A DNA stretch of 64,000 bases from Hymenobacter cellulosivorans (lineage in GTDB: Bacteria > Bacteroidota > Bacteroidia > Cytophagales > Hymenobacteraceae). Each line of letters starts with the position of its first letter. Position 1 is the first letter of the stretch. Location of the stretch: NCBI RefSeq assembly GCF_022919135.1, contig NZ_CP095049.1, forward strand, positions 1,116,001 to 1,180,000, written 5' to 3'. A program made the translations under genes and the position numbers. Under the pieces are notes generated by a model that saw only the letters and a list, made by a program, of their open reading frames with translations, had not been told where the DNA came from and ran no database searches. Shown piece by piece: positions 7,100-15,652 of the stretch.

Positions 7100-8778
7100 G
7101 CCGGGCGGGCTACCGGCTCCGTTGCGGCAGGCTGGCCGGCAAAGCGGCGGTTCAGGCCCATAATAAGCGTGCCGATGAGCAGCAGCACGGCCAGTACTTG
7201 CATCCCCGGGCCCAGCAGCTCGCCGTGACGCACGTAGAACGTCAGCTCCTCATTGAGCTGCACGGTGTAGCGGCGGCCGGTTTGCACCCACCAGCCGGTT
7301 TGGCTCCGGATACGGCCTTTCTGGTCGATGAAGGCCGAAATGCCGGTGTTGGCCGAGCGGGCAATGTCGCGGCGGGTTTCGATGGCACGCAGCGTGGCGT
7401 ACTGCAAGTGCTGGTTGTGGCCGGGTGAGTCGCTCCACCACCCGTCGTTGGTGATGATGCCAATCAGCGTGGCCCCGTTCTTAATGTACTGGTTTACAAA
7501 GTCGCCGTACACCGATTCGTAGCAGATGACCGGGGCCACGCGCAATGTGGAGTCGGCAGCGGCCATGCGGTACACGGTGCGCTCCTTCTGGCTGCCCAGG
7601 CCGCCGGCCGTGCCGCCCAGGTCGATGGTGGCGGCTTTCACCCAGTTGGGCACGCCCTCCACGCCCGGCACCAGCCGCGACTTATGGTAAAACTCGGCTT
7701 TGCCTATTGCGCTAGGAAAATGGACGGCCGTGTTGAAGAAGTCGTAGTAGCCCAGGTCGTCGCGGAAGCGGGCCGTTTCGCTGGCCGTTTCCTTGCTTGG
7801 GTAAGCCACCACGCTGGTCACGCCGGTGATGAGCTCGACGCCGGGGTGCATCCCCAAAAACTGCCGCACGCGCTGCACCTTGGGGTAGGTTTCAAAGTTT
7901 TGCTCCCAGTAAGGTTCATCCAGGGCAGTTTCGGGCCAGAGCACCAGGCGGGTCTGGGGGGTGAGCTGCTTTTCGGTGAGCTGAATCAGGCGGGTGAGCT
8001 GCTCATCGTAGGAAATGAAGTTGGCCGTACCCTCAAACTTCTCCTGGAAAGGGTCTACGTTGGGCTGAATCACCAGCACTTCCACTTGCTTGCCCTTTTC
8101 CTGGTAGGTTTCGCCAATCAAAAAGGACAGGCCGATGGGCAGAACCGTAGCCAGCACTGGACCCAGCCAGCGGCGCCAGGGCATAGTGGCTACCGTCGTT
8201 TCGGACTTGGCACCTAACCCAAACAGGGCCTTGAAGATCAGAAGATTGACCACCCACACCCAGAGCGAGCCGCCCAAAAAGCCGGTGTACTCATACCACT
8301 GAATCAGCTGGTTGGCCTGGGCAAAGCCGTTGCCGAGCGTAAGCCAGGGCCAGGTAAAATCCCAGTGCAGATGGAGTTGCTCGAAGGCAATCCAGTAGAT
8401 AGGCAGGGAAATGTAACCCAGCACCGGGCCCGCCAGCCGTTTGGTGTGGTAGAAGGCCATGGTGGGCAGGCACATCAGCAGGGAGTTGAGCACCACGGCC
8501 GTGACGCCACCGCCCACCGTGCTGTAGCTCACCCAGTAGGTTACAAACAGGTTCCAGAGTACCAGCGTGAGGTAGGTGTAGCGAAACACCTTCCAGCCGC
8601 TGCTGCCCCGCTGCACCAGTACCTGCTCCATTCGCAGATACGGCACCCAGGCCACGAGCAAGAGCAAGGCCAGCGGCGCCGGATGCACCGGCCAGCCCGT
8701 CCACAACAATGCCGCGGTGAGCAGGGCCAGCCCCGCCGGCCCCCACGTGCTATTCCCGATTTCCTTGAACGACGACAA
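7096..8778 (-). CDS. lnt: Apolipoprotein N-acyltransferase
   Basis: A multi-spanning membrane enzyme of about 560 residues. The N-terminal third holds several hydrophobic helices, and the C-terminal half is a carbon-nitrogen hydrolase domain. The catalytic Glu-Lys-Cys arrangement is visible in WPETAL, YHKSRLVPGVE and VICYESVYG, followed by NDGWW. Lnt transfers a third acyl chain to the N-terminal cysteine of lipoproteins at the periplasmic face of the inner membrane. The start is uncertain: only TTG codons are available (8811 or 8778) before the first helices; 8778 gives the shorter overlap (29 nt) with the end of rsmI. It is coupled to the 114-aa gene downstream by a 4-nt overlap. Confidence 0.9.
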   Translation of the reverse strand: MSSFKEIGNSTWGPAGLALLTAALLWTGWPVHPAPLALLLLVAWVPYLRMEQVLVQRGSSGWKVFRYTYLTLVLWNLFVTYWVSYSTVGGGVTAVVLNSLLMCLPTMAFYHTKRLAGPVLGYISLPIYWIAFEQLHLHWDFTWPWLTLGNGFAQANQLIQWYEYTGFLGGSLWVWVVNLLIFKALFGLGAKSETTVATMPWRRWLGPVLATVLPIGLSFLIGETYQEKGKQVEVLVIQPNVDPFQEKFEGTANFISYDEQLTRLIQLTEKQLTPQTRLVLWPETALDEPYWEQNFETYPKVQRVRQFLGMHPGVELITGVTSVVAYPSKETASETARFRDDLGYYDFFNTAVHFPSAIGKAEFYHKSRLVPGVEGVPNWVKAATIDLGGTAGGLGSQKERTVYRMAAADSTLRVAPVICYESVYGDFVNQYIKNGATLIGIITNDGWWSDSPGHNQHLQYATLRAIETRRDIARSANTGISAFIDQKGRIRSQTGWWVQTGRRYTVQLNEELTFYVRHGELLGPGMQVLAVLLLIGTLIMGLNRRFAGQPAATEPVARPA

Positions 8779-9448
8779 CGATTTCTCCTTTAATGGCTTG
8801 ACGGCCCGCAAAATCGGCCGCCAGCTCGGCCAGCGTCCCGTTCACGGTTTCCTCGAATAATTTGGTCAGCTCCCTGCTCACGGAAGCCAGCCGCTCGGGC
8901 CCAAAGGCCTCGGCCAGCTGCTCCAGCGTCTTGACGATGCGGTGGGGCGACTCGTAAAAAATCATGGTGCGGGTTTCCTGCTGCAACTCCCGAATGCGGG
9001 TTTGCCGGCCTTTCTTGACCGGCAAAAAGCCCTCAAACGTGAACCGCTCGGCCCCGAAGCCCGACTTGAGCAGCGCCGGCACGAAGGCCGTGGCCCCGGG
9101 CAGGCACTCCACTTTCAGCCCTTTGGCCAGGCACTCGCGTACCAACAAAAACCCCGGGTCGGAAATTCCGGGCGTGCCGGCATCCGACACCAGAGCCATT
9201 TTCTCGCCTTTTTCGAGGCGGTCCAGCACCCGCTGCACGGTCTGGTGCTCGTTGTGCAGGTGGTAGCTGAGCATGGGCTTTTTCAACCCCAAATGCTGCA
9301 TCAGCCGGCCGCTGGTGCGGGTATCTTCGGCCAGCACCACATCCACTTCGCCCAGAATCCGGATGGCTCGCAGGGTGATATCCTCCAGGTTGCCGATGGG
9401 CGTGGGCACCAGATACAGAACAGTAGGCGTTTCAGACGAGTCAGACAT
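8750..9448 (-). CDS. rsmI: 16S rRNA (cytidine(1402)-2'-O)-methyltransferase
   Basis: A 232-residue SAM-dependent methyltransferase of the tetrapyrrole-methylase fold. Motifs seen: YLVPTPIGNLEDITLRA at the start, VLAEDTRTSGRLM, SDAGTPGISDPG and FYESPHR. RsmI 2'-O-methylates C1402 in the decoding centre of 16S rRNA. Start ATG 9448 (MSDSSETP) is preferred over an in-frame start 36 nt upstream because an exact TACCTTTG -7 box (9454-9461, minus strand) ends five bases before this ATG and would lie inside the longer frame. Its 3' end overlaps the start of lnt. Confidence 0.95.
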   Translation of the reverse strand: MSDSSETPTVLYLVPTPIGNLEDITLRAIRILGEVDVVLAEDTRTSGRLMQHLGLKKPMLSYHLHNEHQTVQRVLDRLEKGEKMALVSDAGTPGISDPGFLLVRECLAKGLKVECLPGATAFVPALLKSGFGAERFTFEGFLPVKKGRQTRIRELQQETRTMIFYESPHRIVKTLEQLAEAFGPERLASVSRELTKLFEETVNGTLAELAADFAGRQAIKGEIVVVVQGNRE

Positions 9449-9453
9449 AGAAG

Positions 9454-9461
9454 CAAAGGTA
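9454..9461 (-). promoter_or_regulatory. -7 promoter box of rsmI (TACCTTTG)
   Basis: An exact match to the Bacteroidota -7 consensus TAnnTTTG. Its last G is five nucleotides before the rsmI ATG, so transcription would begin at or next to the start codon. No clear TTG at -33 is visible. Confidence 0.6.
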
Positions 9462-9624
9462 ACACCCGCAGCCGCTACCGGCACCCGCCCTTGGTAAGTC
9501 TACCGACTTACCCGTCCATCCAAGCTGCCTTTCTGCCACTCAGGCTCTACTTGAATACACCGCAGAAGCATTAGTATACCCCAAAACCGATTTCAGATAC
9601 ACTGAAGCCTGGTTTTGATACCTA

Positions 9625-9873
9625 CTAGCTCACGCCATACCGCACGGCCACAATGTCAATGGCAGCGGCCAGACGGTGGTCGCGCTTGGTGACGGTGTTG
9701 CCCGCGTCGTGGGTGCGCAGGCGAAATTCGACTCTATTGTACTCATTGGCCCACCACGGATGGTGGTCGAGGCGCTCGGCTTCGGCGGCCACTTCCGCCA
9801 TAAAGGCCCAGGCGGTTTTAAAATCAGGGAAGACGAAGCTGCGAGTCAGGCTATTGTCGTATTCGGTCCACAT
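9625..9873 (-). CDS. phhB: 4a-hydroxytetrahydrobiopterin dehydratase
   Basis: An 82-residue protein that is nearly all one pterin-4a-carbinolamine dehydratase domain. The signature is RLDHHPWWANEYNRVEF followed by LRTHDAG and RDHRLAAAID. The enzyme recycles the pterin cofactor after aromatic amino acid hydroxylation, or acts in related pterin metabolism. Start ATG 9873 lies 5 nt after the stop of the NADAR gene, so the two genes form an operon. Upstream in-frame codons overlap that gene and are not needed. Confidence 0.88.
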   Translation of the reverse strand: MWTEYDNSLTRSFVFPDFKTAWAFMAEVAAEAERLDHHPWWANEYNRVEFRLRTHDAGNTVTKRDHRLAAAIDIVAVRYGVS

Positions 9874-9878
9874 GGCGG

Positions 9879-10448
9879 TTAGGCAGTTAGCTGGTAGCGC
9901 ACCTGCATCAGGGCAAAGCCGAGCAGGTTGAGGCCACGCCAGGTTTCGGGAGTGGCAGCGTCGGCGTGGTCCTGGGCTAGGCCGATGCCCCAAATAGCAT
10001 CCACGGGGCTGGCTTCTACCAACACTCGGCTTGCGGTCTGGAGCAGAAACTCCTGCAAAGCCGGGTGCTGACTGAACTTGGCCGCGTTGCCTTGCACCAC
10101 AATGTCGAAGCGGGCCGCCAGCCAGGCGGCCTCGTCGAAGTTCTTGATTTGGCGACCCAGGCGCTTGGCATCGTTGGGGCTTTTGGCGGCCAGGATGGCG
10201 GCCCGGGTGGTTTCGTCCTGAAAGAGCCGGGCCTTTTCGGCCATCATGTAGTGCTCGGCTGTGGGGTAGGAATGTCCTTCGAGCTCAAAAACAGCCGGGT
10301 ACCACTGGCTGAAGCATTCCTTGCCCACCGTGCCGGGTTTGCCAGTGTGGCCCCAGAAGTAGAAGTACTCAAATGACTGCCCGGCGGCCAGTGCCGTGCG
10401 CAGGGCGTCCAGGGTGTAGATAGGAGCGGAGTAAGGAGAGTTTGCCAT
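9879..10448 (-). CDS. NADAR family protein
   Basis: A 189-residue protein of the NADAR (YbiA-like) family. Family motifs seen are FYFWGHTGK, ECFSQWYPAVF, YPTAEHYMMAEKARLF and a C-terminal WGIGLAQDH segment. Characterised YbiA-type members are N-glycosidases acting on riboflavin-pathway intermediates, and others act on ADP-ribosylated or NAD-derived substrates. Which activity applies here cannot be told from sequence alone. Transcribed with the pterin dehydratase gene directly downstream. Confidence 0.88.
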   Translation of the reverse strand: MANSPYSAPIYTLDALRTALAAGQSFEYFYFWGHTGKPGTVGKECFSQWYPAVFELEGHSYPTAEHYMMAEKARLFQDETTRAAILAAKSPNDAKRLGRQIKNFDEAAWLAARFDIVVQGNAAKFSQHPALQEFLLQTASRVLVEASPVDAIWGIGLAQDHADAATPETWRGLNLLGFALMQVRYQLTA

Positions 10449-10558
10449 AGCAGCCGCAGTTTACGGCCTTTCCCGAAACCACATTGCACAACCCTAGGCA
10501 AAAAAACCTAGTACACCTCCTTACCACCCTGTTCAACCTAACCCTACAACCGACCCCC

Positions 10559-11065
10559 ATGGCTATTGACCCGAATAACCGCCCTGTGCGGGTAATAAAC
10601 GACGACACGACCAACCAGGAGTTTGAGGCCGGCCACATCATCCCCGATGCTGATCCGCCCAAGAACGAAGCAGCCCGCGGGGGCTTCGGCAACCGCGAAG
10701 GCAAGGAAGGCTACGGCACCGACAGCGGTACGGGCAGCACGGCCGTATCGGTCAACGAAGATGCCGACCGCCCCGACCACCCCGCCGACAACTTCCGCAC
10801 CGCCGACGAAGGTGCCGACCAGCGCCCCAACCAGGACCTGCCTTCGGAAGACGACATGGACGAGCGCCGCGTAGCCCCGCCCATCGATGAACTCGAAGCC
10901 GACGACCAGCGCCGCGGCCGCGACGAAATGCAGAACCCTAACTCCCGCGTGGGCATGGGCCAGATGGAGCAGATTCAACCCGACCCTTCCAAGGTAGGGG
11001 CCTCCACCCAGACCAACGCCGAGCTAACCGACCCCAACGCCACTGATACGGCTATTGACCAATAA
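10559..11065 (+). CDS. Acidic low-complexity protein, unrecognised
   Basis: A protein of 168 residues dominated by Asp, Glu, Asn, Pro, Gln and Arg, with almost no hydrophobic stretches, so it is probably intrinsically disordered and cytoplasmic. No known domain is recognised. ATG 10559 (MAIDPNNRPVRV) is preferred to an upstream in-frame codon at 10484, because the sequence between is C/T-rich leader. Codon usage matches the neighbours. A second disordered small protein follows 96 nt later. A stress or desiccation role is possible but not supported directly. Confidence 0.65.
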   Translation: MAIDPNNRPVRVINDDTTNQEFEAGHIIPDADPPKNEAARGGFGNREGKEGYGTDSGTGSTAVSVNEDADRPDHPADNFRTADEGADQRPNQDLPSEDDMDERRVAPPIDELEADDQRRGRDEMQNPNSRVGMGQMEQIQPDPSKVGASTQTNAELTDPNATDTAIDQ

Positions 11066-11161
11066 GGCAGCGGGGCGGTAGCCAGTGCGTTAGCGCCCCC
11101 TTGCCCGTTGGTTTATTTTTTTCTATTGCATTGCTTTTCCACCCTTAACCAGCAGAACGCC

Positions 11162-11377
11162 ATGCCTTACAAGAGCAATAACACCAACCAGCAGTCCAAG
11201 GAAAACCACGGCAGCCCTTCCCAGACCGAGCAGCCTAAAGGCGCCGGTAATTTGCCGGTAAACGACCGGCCCGAGGAAGTGGAAGACCGTCTGGAACAGG
11301 AAGCGCAGGATGCGCCGCAGCGCCACCCCAACCGCAACCTCGAAAAGCCCGACCTCGACAAGCCTCCGTACAGCTAG
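11162..11377 (+). CDS. Small disordered polar protein, 71 aa
   Basis: Starts MPYKSNNTNQQSK and continues with Gln-, Asn-, Pro- and charge-rich sequence, ending in a KPDLDKPPYS tail. There is no hydrophobic core and no recognised family. ATG 11162 is preferred because the longer frame from 11108 begins with a hydrophobic, leader-like translation. It resembles the preceding gene in composition and shares its strong terminator, so the two may form one transcript. Confidence 0.6.
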   Translation: MPYKSNNTNQQSKENHGSPSQTEQPKGAGNLPVNDRPEEVEDRLEQEAQDAPQRHPNRNLEKPDLDKPPYS

Positions 11378-11403
11378 ACCTGCTTACACCTTAGGCGACC
11401 AAC

Positions 11404-11453
11404 AGGCGCCCGGCTCCCGACACTACGTCGGAGGCCGGGCGCCTTCGTTTTTT
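11404..11453 (+). terminator. Strong rho-independent terminator
   Basis: AGGCGCCCGGC pairs with GCCGGGCGCCT with an inner CCGAC/GTCGG stem, followed by TTCGTTTTTT. It ends the two-gene disordered-protein unit. Confidence 0.9.
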
Positions 11454-11622
11454 GCTGAGCCGCCAACCGAATATACGAGTAGTGCTATACAATCACCCCG
11501 TTTATCATGCCCAACGGCGTGTTGGTGTAATAAACTTTAGCCCAGGCCCCCTGCCTGCCACCTTTAGGGTATACCTCAACCCCTGGCAGCAGCCCGCTAG
11601 CCCTTATCCATCTTCTAGTGCT

Positions 11623-12354
11623 ATGAATTACAAACAGCTACTCCGCCCTCTGTTCATTGCTGCCGCTCTGGTAGGTGCCACCTCTGCCGCCCAGGCCCAG
11701 CAGGAGCACAAGATATACGCCGACAACTCGCTCAACTCGTTGGGCATTGGCTCGTCCTTTTCCTACAATCTGTGGAGCACTTCCTACGTGGGCTTCAACC
11801 TGAACAAGCAAAACTACTGGACCAGCGACTGGAAAACCTTCTCCGACGGTGGCAACAACGGCGCTTCGGCCGTGGTGGGCGGCATCGGGGGCTCTCTGAT
11901 GTTTCTGACCCTGCCCACTTCCAATGCGGTGGCTGGCGGCCAGACCATTTCCGACGTCAACATGCCCAACCTGGTGCGCATGACCCTGCACCCCGACGGC
12001 CGCCTGCAGATCGGCAACAAGCGCAGCATCGGCGTCCACCAGGATGCCAAGCTGTCGGTGCATGGTAAGGTGACGGCCACTTCGCTCTACATCCTGGCCG
12101 ACGGCCCCGGCAGCTGGGCCGACTACGTGTTCGACAAAGAATACCGGCTCACCCCACTGCCCGAACTGGAGCGCTACGTGCAGCAGAATCATCACCTGCC
12201 CGAAGTGCCCACCACCGCCGACGTAGCCGCCAACGGGGCCAACCTGGGTGAAATGAACGTGCTGCTGCTCAAAAAGGTAGAGGAGCTGACCCTACACCTG
12301 ATTGAACTCAACAAGCAAGTGCAGCAGCTCCAGAGCGCGCAGGCCAGCAAGTAA
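11623..12354 (+). CDS. Secreted protein with a Bacteroidota fibre-tail C-terminus
   Basis: A 243-residue exported protein: signal peptide at residues 1-26 (AAALVGATSAAQAQ), a glycine-rich middle, and a C-terminal region with ELERYVQQNHHLPEVP, GANLGEMNVLLLKKVEELTL and a final coiled coil. That C-terminal pattern is widespread at the end of secreted Bacteroidota proteins that look like phage tail fibres or self-trimming adhesins. It probably mediates trimerisation. It starts at ATG 11623; in-frame upstream codons fall in a leader without a signal peptide. The gene that follows, 40 nt away, encodes a large T9SS cargo, so the two may be cotranscribed. Confidence 0.75.
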   Translation: MNYKQLLRPLFIAAALVGATSAAQAQQEHKIYADNSLNSLGIGSSFSYNLWSTSYVGFNLNKQNYWTSDWKTFSDGGNNGASAVVGGIGGSLMFLTLPTSNAVAGGQTISDVNMPNLVRMTLHPDGRLQIGNKRSIGVHQDAKLSVHGKVTATSLYILADGPGSWADYVFDKEYRLTPLPELERYVQQNHHLPEVPTTADVAANGANLGEMNVLLLKKVEELTLHLIELNKQVQQLQSAQASK

Positions 12355-12394
12355 GCGGCTTCTATTTACCCCTCTTAACTAGAAGCTCTTACGT

Positions 12395-14860
12395 ATGAAA
12401 AAGACTGCACTCGGGTGCTTACTGGGCCTTTCGCTGCTCGGTAGCAGCACCCCTACCTGGGCCCAAGCACCGGTATCGTGCGGGGCGGTAAACCCCACCG
12501 ACATGGTGGGCAACTTCGCCGCCTGGGACTGGGAAACCGCACCCTCCGACCCCAACTACTGCAAAATCTGGGCAATCCGGACTACCAACCAAGCCCAGGG
12601 CGTGTCGCATGGGGCCCCTTGGGAGCGGGCAACCGGCAAACTTCAGCGCATTGCCTACGACCGGGACTATACCCGCGCCAAAGGCTGGGAATTGCTGCGG
12701 ATGAACCTGGGCGCTCAAAGCCCGGTGGCCGTGCCCTACGTGATTCTGTACAACAAATACACGGGCATGATCCGGACGTACTTCTGGCTTAACAACCGGA
12801 CGTACCAGAACGGGGCCGTTATTACGATGAGCCACAGCTCCGTAAACGGCACCGGCAGCACCGGTGTGCTGGCCATGACCAATACCCAGCTCGTAGCGGC
12901 CGACAAGTACTTGGCTACCAACAACTACACCGACGAAATGATATCCTACGTGGCCAAGATGACCTCGCAGGAAGGCTGGATTGTCGGGGAGTTTAGCGCC
13001 ACCTACGACCCCCACTTTGCCAACTCCCGCTACTCGGGCAATTCCCTGGACTTCAACATCTTTGGCACGGTTTCGAGCGACATTACCTTGGGCGGCAGCC
13101 TAAGCTTTAAGACCGATGCGCAGGAAGGGTATGCCCTGGCCGGGCCCAAAACCCAGATGGTGCAGAACGACCCGAGTGACCCGACGCGCCTGAAGAAGTT
13201 TCTGGCTACCGGCAAGCGGGTTCTGGGTTCCGTTTCGGCCGACGACGCCGACAAGTTTCTGAACAAGGTTCACGAAGGTGGCCTGAAGCTGGCAGCTTCC
13301 AGCAATAGCAAAGCCTCTAACACCGGCTTGTCCATTGCCAATGCCACCCGCCCGGCAAACCAAGGCGGCGGTCTGCGCAAAACGGTGGGCACGGTGCTGG
13401 GCGCGGCCAGCGTGGTCAGCAGTGCCTTTGGTATCATCGGGCAGATTGTGGGCGCTATCTGGCCCGCTGATGAAGCCACGGCTCCTTCCGAGCCCGCCTT
13501 TACGCCCACCATTTCCGAAGGCTCTATCTCGATGTCGGGCAGCATTACTACCACGTATCCGCTGATGGGCGTGAGCATACAGGTGCCCGGCACGCCGCAC
13601 AACGCCAATGACCGGTCGACCCAGCCGTACTATAATAACCCGCTGGGCGTCTTTACCATCAAGAACACGCCGGTACTGAACAAAATGCAGTACACCTACT
13701 ATGCCGGCTACGACACGTCTTACGACCCCTGCGGCGCCAATGGACAGGACGGCAATTGCATGTCGACGGGTCACTATCGGGACCGTCGAGAAGCTATGGA
13801 CTCGTACCAGGTGCAAAACGACCTGGTTGGCGCGTTCAACAAGCCTGCCGGGCTGGAGCTGGTTTCGGCCCAGGCTGCTCTGGTTGGGGAGCTAGCTGGA
13901 CCTCTTTTCGAGCACAGTTATGAGTACCACGAGGATAATGGTGCGGGTGTCACCCAGGACGGCGTCTACCACAACTACATGGACTGGCAGTTCAACTCGG
14001 ACATCCTGGAAATTACCCGCCTCGATGTACCCGGTCAGCCCAACATGTTCCAGACCAAGTTCGTGGATATCAGCTGCTTCAAGAACATGGCCTTCACAGT
14101 GAAGCGTGGGACTAAGGTCTTCGTGCGAGTAAAAGCCGAGCTGAAGCGCCAGGGTACCACCGATGACTCGCCGGTTATCTACTTCGTGCAGGACTATGCT
14201 GTGCAGGTGAATACCAGCGGTGTAACGGCTACCAACCCCCGCTATCCAAATGCCGCCTACCCTGCTGATCCGCCCTTCTCGAACCTGCTGGCCGGGCAGC
14301 CCGAATACTGGCAGTCGCTCAACGACCCGACGTATACCTGGCCCGGAACGTACCAGGCCATGGGTGACCTCACGGCCTCCGGCCTTGTTGACCATGCCAA
14401 CACGACCACGCCGACGTACTACATGGGCTACTCCGTGAGCTTACTGCCTGGCTTTGGCGTCACGCCCGGTACCAATTTTGTCGCGGGTGGGGTGTTCCAG
14501 AACAACTGTGGCAATAGTCTGGTGGAGGTAAACGTGCAGAATTCGCTCTACAACCTGAACGCCTACCGCCCCATGGTGCTGGCCGCCACGGAAACCAATC
14601 CGGTCCGCTCGGAGGGCTTCGTGGTGTATCCCAACCCGACGCGGGGCAAAATAACGGTGGAAACCAACGTGCTGGCGGCCAGCGGCCCCATCACCCTGAC
14701 CCTGTATGACCTCTACGGTCGGACGCTGCGCGAAATCAAAGACATTCCGGCCGGTAGCACGGCGTATCAGCTCGACCTGCAGGGCCAGCCGGTTGGCGTG
14801 TATCTGCTCAAAATGCGTACGCCCACCAAGAGCGTAAGCCAGAAAGTGGTAGTCGAATAA
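12395..14860 (+). CDS. Large secreted protein with T9SS sorting domain
   Basis: An 821-residue protein with an N-terminal signal peptide (residues 1-23, LGCLLGLSLLGSSTPTWAQA). The body is unrecognised, with a hydrophobic glycine-rich segment around residues 330-355. The C-terminus is a type A sorting domain (VYPNPTRGKITVE, LYDLYGRTLREI, PVGVYLLKM) of the kind recognised by the type IX secretion system. The protein is therefore expected to be exported by Sec, passed through T9SS and attached to the cell surface or released. The central hydrophobic helix pair raises the possibility of a membrane-inserting protein, but no MACPF or toxin signature is clear. Confidence 0.75.
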   Translation: MKKTALGCLLGLSLLGSSTPTWAQAPVSCGAVNPTDMVGNFAAWDWETAPSDPNYCKIWAIRTTNQAQGVSHGAPWERATGKLQRIAYDRDYTRAKGWELLRMNLGAQSPVAVPYVILYNKYTGMIRTYFWLNNRTYQNGAVITMSHSSVNGTGSTGVLAMTNTQLVAADKYLATNNYTDEMISYVAKMTSQEGWIVGEFSATYDPHFANSRYSGNSLDFNIFGTVSSDITLGGSLSFKTDAQEGYALAGPKTQMVQNDPSDPTRLKKFLATGKRVLGSVSADDADKFLNKVHEGGLKLAASSNSKASNTGLSIANATRPANQGGGLRKTVGTVLGAASVVSSAFGIIGQIVGAIWPADEATAPSEPAFTPTISEGSISMSGSITTTYPLMGVSIQVPGTPHNANDRSTQPYYNNPLGVFTIKNTPVLNKMQYTYYAGYDTSYDPCGANGQDGNCMSTGHYRDRREAMDSYQVQNDLVGAFNKPAGLELVSAQAALVGELAGPLFEHSYEYHEDNGAGVTQDGVYHNYMDWQFNSDILEITRLDVPGQPNMFQTKFVDISCFKNMAFTVKRGTKVFVRVKAELKRQGTTDDSPVIYFVQDYAVQVNTSGVTATNPRYPNAAYPADPPFSNLLAGQPEYWQSLNDPTYTWPGTYQAMGDLTASGLVDHANTTTPTYYMGYSVSLLPGFGVTPGTNFVAGGVFQNNCGNSLVEVNVQNSLYNLNAYRPMVLAATETNPVRSEGFVVYPNPTRGKITVETNVLAASGPITLTLYDLYGRTLREIKDIPAGSTAYQLDLQGQPVGVYLLKMRTPTKSVSQKVVVE

Positions 14861-14895
14861 GCCCGGCAAACCGGAAACCGCAGGAGCTTCGTATA

Positions 14896-14926
14896 AAAAT
14901 TCTGCCCTATCTCCCGGGCAGGATTT
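14896..14926 (+). terminator. Probable terminator
   Basis: CTGCCC pairs with GGGCAG, extended by AAAT/ATTT on the outside. It lies 36 nt after the T9SS gene stop and ends 10 nt before the next start codon, so it might also influence that gene. Confidence 0.45.
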
Positions 14927-14936
14927 ATCCCCTGGC

Positions 14937-15635
14937 ATGGCCCGCTACGTCACTACCGATATTCACGGTTGTCTGCACACCTTCCGCCATCTGGTGGAGG
15001 GTGTGCTTGTTTTACAGCCCCGTGATGAGCTCTACCTGCTAGGCGACTATGTCAACAAGGGCCCCAACAGCCGCGGCGTGCTCGACTATCTGATGGATCT
15101 GTCCCGGCGCGGCTACCAGGTGCAATGCCTACGCGGCAACCACGATCAAGAGCTGCTCGACGCGGCCCGAGGCCGGACGCACCTAGCCTGGGCCTCCCAG
15201 GCCGACCGTAGCCTGACGCTCGAAAGCTTCGGAGTGGCGGCGCCAGCGGAAATTCCCGAGCCTTACCTGCAGTGGCTGGAGGCGCTGCCTTACCAGCTCG
15301 ATATTCCGGGCTTCACGCTGGTCCACGCCGGCTTCGACTTTCGCCAGCCGCCCGAGAAGATGCGCACCGACTGGCACACGATGCTCAACATCAAGCAGTT
15401 TACCTTCGACGCTTCCCGCTTGCAGGGTCGCCGCCTACTGCACGGCCACGTGCCTACGCCTACGGCTCATATAAAGCAGGGGGTCAAGCAGAAAGCCGGG
15501 GCCATCGGGCTGGATGCCGGCTGTGTGTACCGCCTCAACCCGGAGCTTTCCCACCTGGCCGTGCTGGAGCTGGACTCGTTTGAGCTCACGCTGCAACCCA
15601 ATATTGAGCCGGCATACTTTATCATGCAGCGCTAA
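14937..15635 (+). CDS. PPP-type metallophosphoesterase
   Basis: A 232-residue calcineurin-like phosphatase similar to bacterial PrpA/PrpB and ApaH-like enzymes. Motifs are TDIHGC (residues 7-12), LLGDYVNKGPNSRG, RGNHDQEL, a histidine in LVHAGFDF and a later HGHVPTP. These carry the dinuclear metal site. The second motif is usually GDxxDRGxxS. Here Asp-Arg is replaced by Asn-Lys; the metal-ligating first Asp is kept, so activity is likely but the phosphate-binding arginine is changed to lysine. It may act as a protein phosphatase or dinucleotide hydrolase. It is convergent with the following genes. Confidence 0.88.
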   Translation: MARYVTTDIHGCLHTFRHLVEGVLVLQPRDELYLLGDYVNKGPNSRGVLDYLMDLSRRGYQVQCLRGNHDQELLDAARGRTHLAWASQADRSLTLESFGVAAPAEIPEPYLQWLEALPYQLDIPGFTLVHAGFDFRQPPEKMRTDWHTMLNIKQFTFDASRLQGRRLLHGHVPTPTAHIKQGVKQKAGAIGLDAGCVYRLNPELSHLAVLELDSFELTLQPNIEPAYFIMQR

Positions 15636-15652
15636 GTGCCGCCGCTGGGAGC

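Noticed and set aside
6131-7228. A 365-codon plus-strand frame
   Set aside because: It runs antisense across the inositol monophosphatase and two small genes; its translation is low-complexity and the minus-strand genes have motifs or coupled overlaps.
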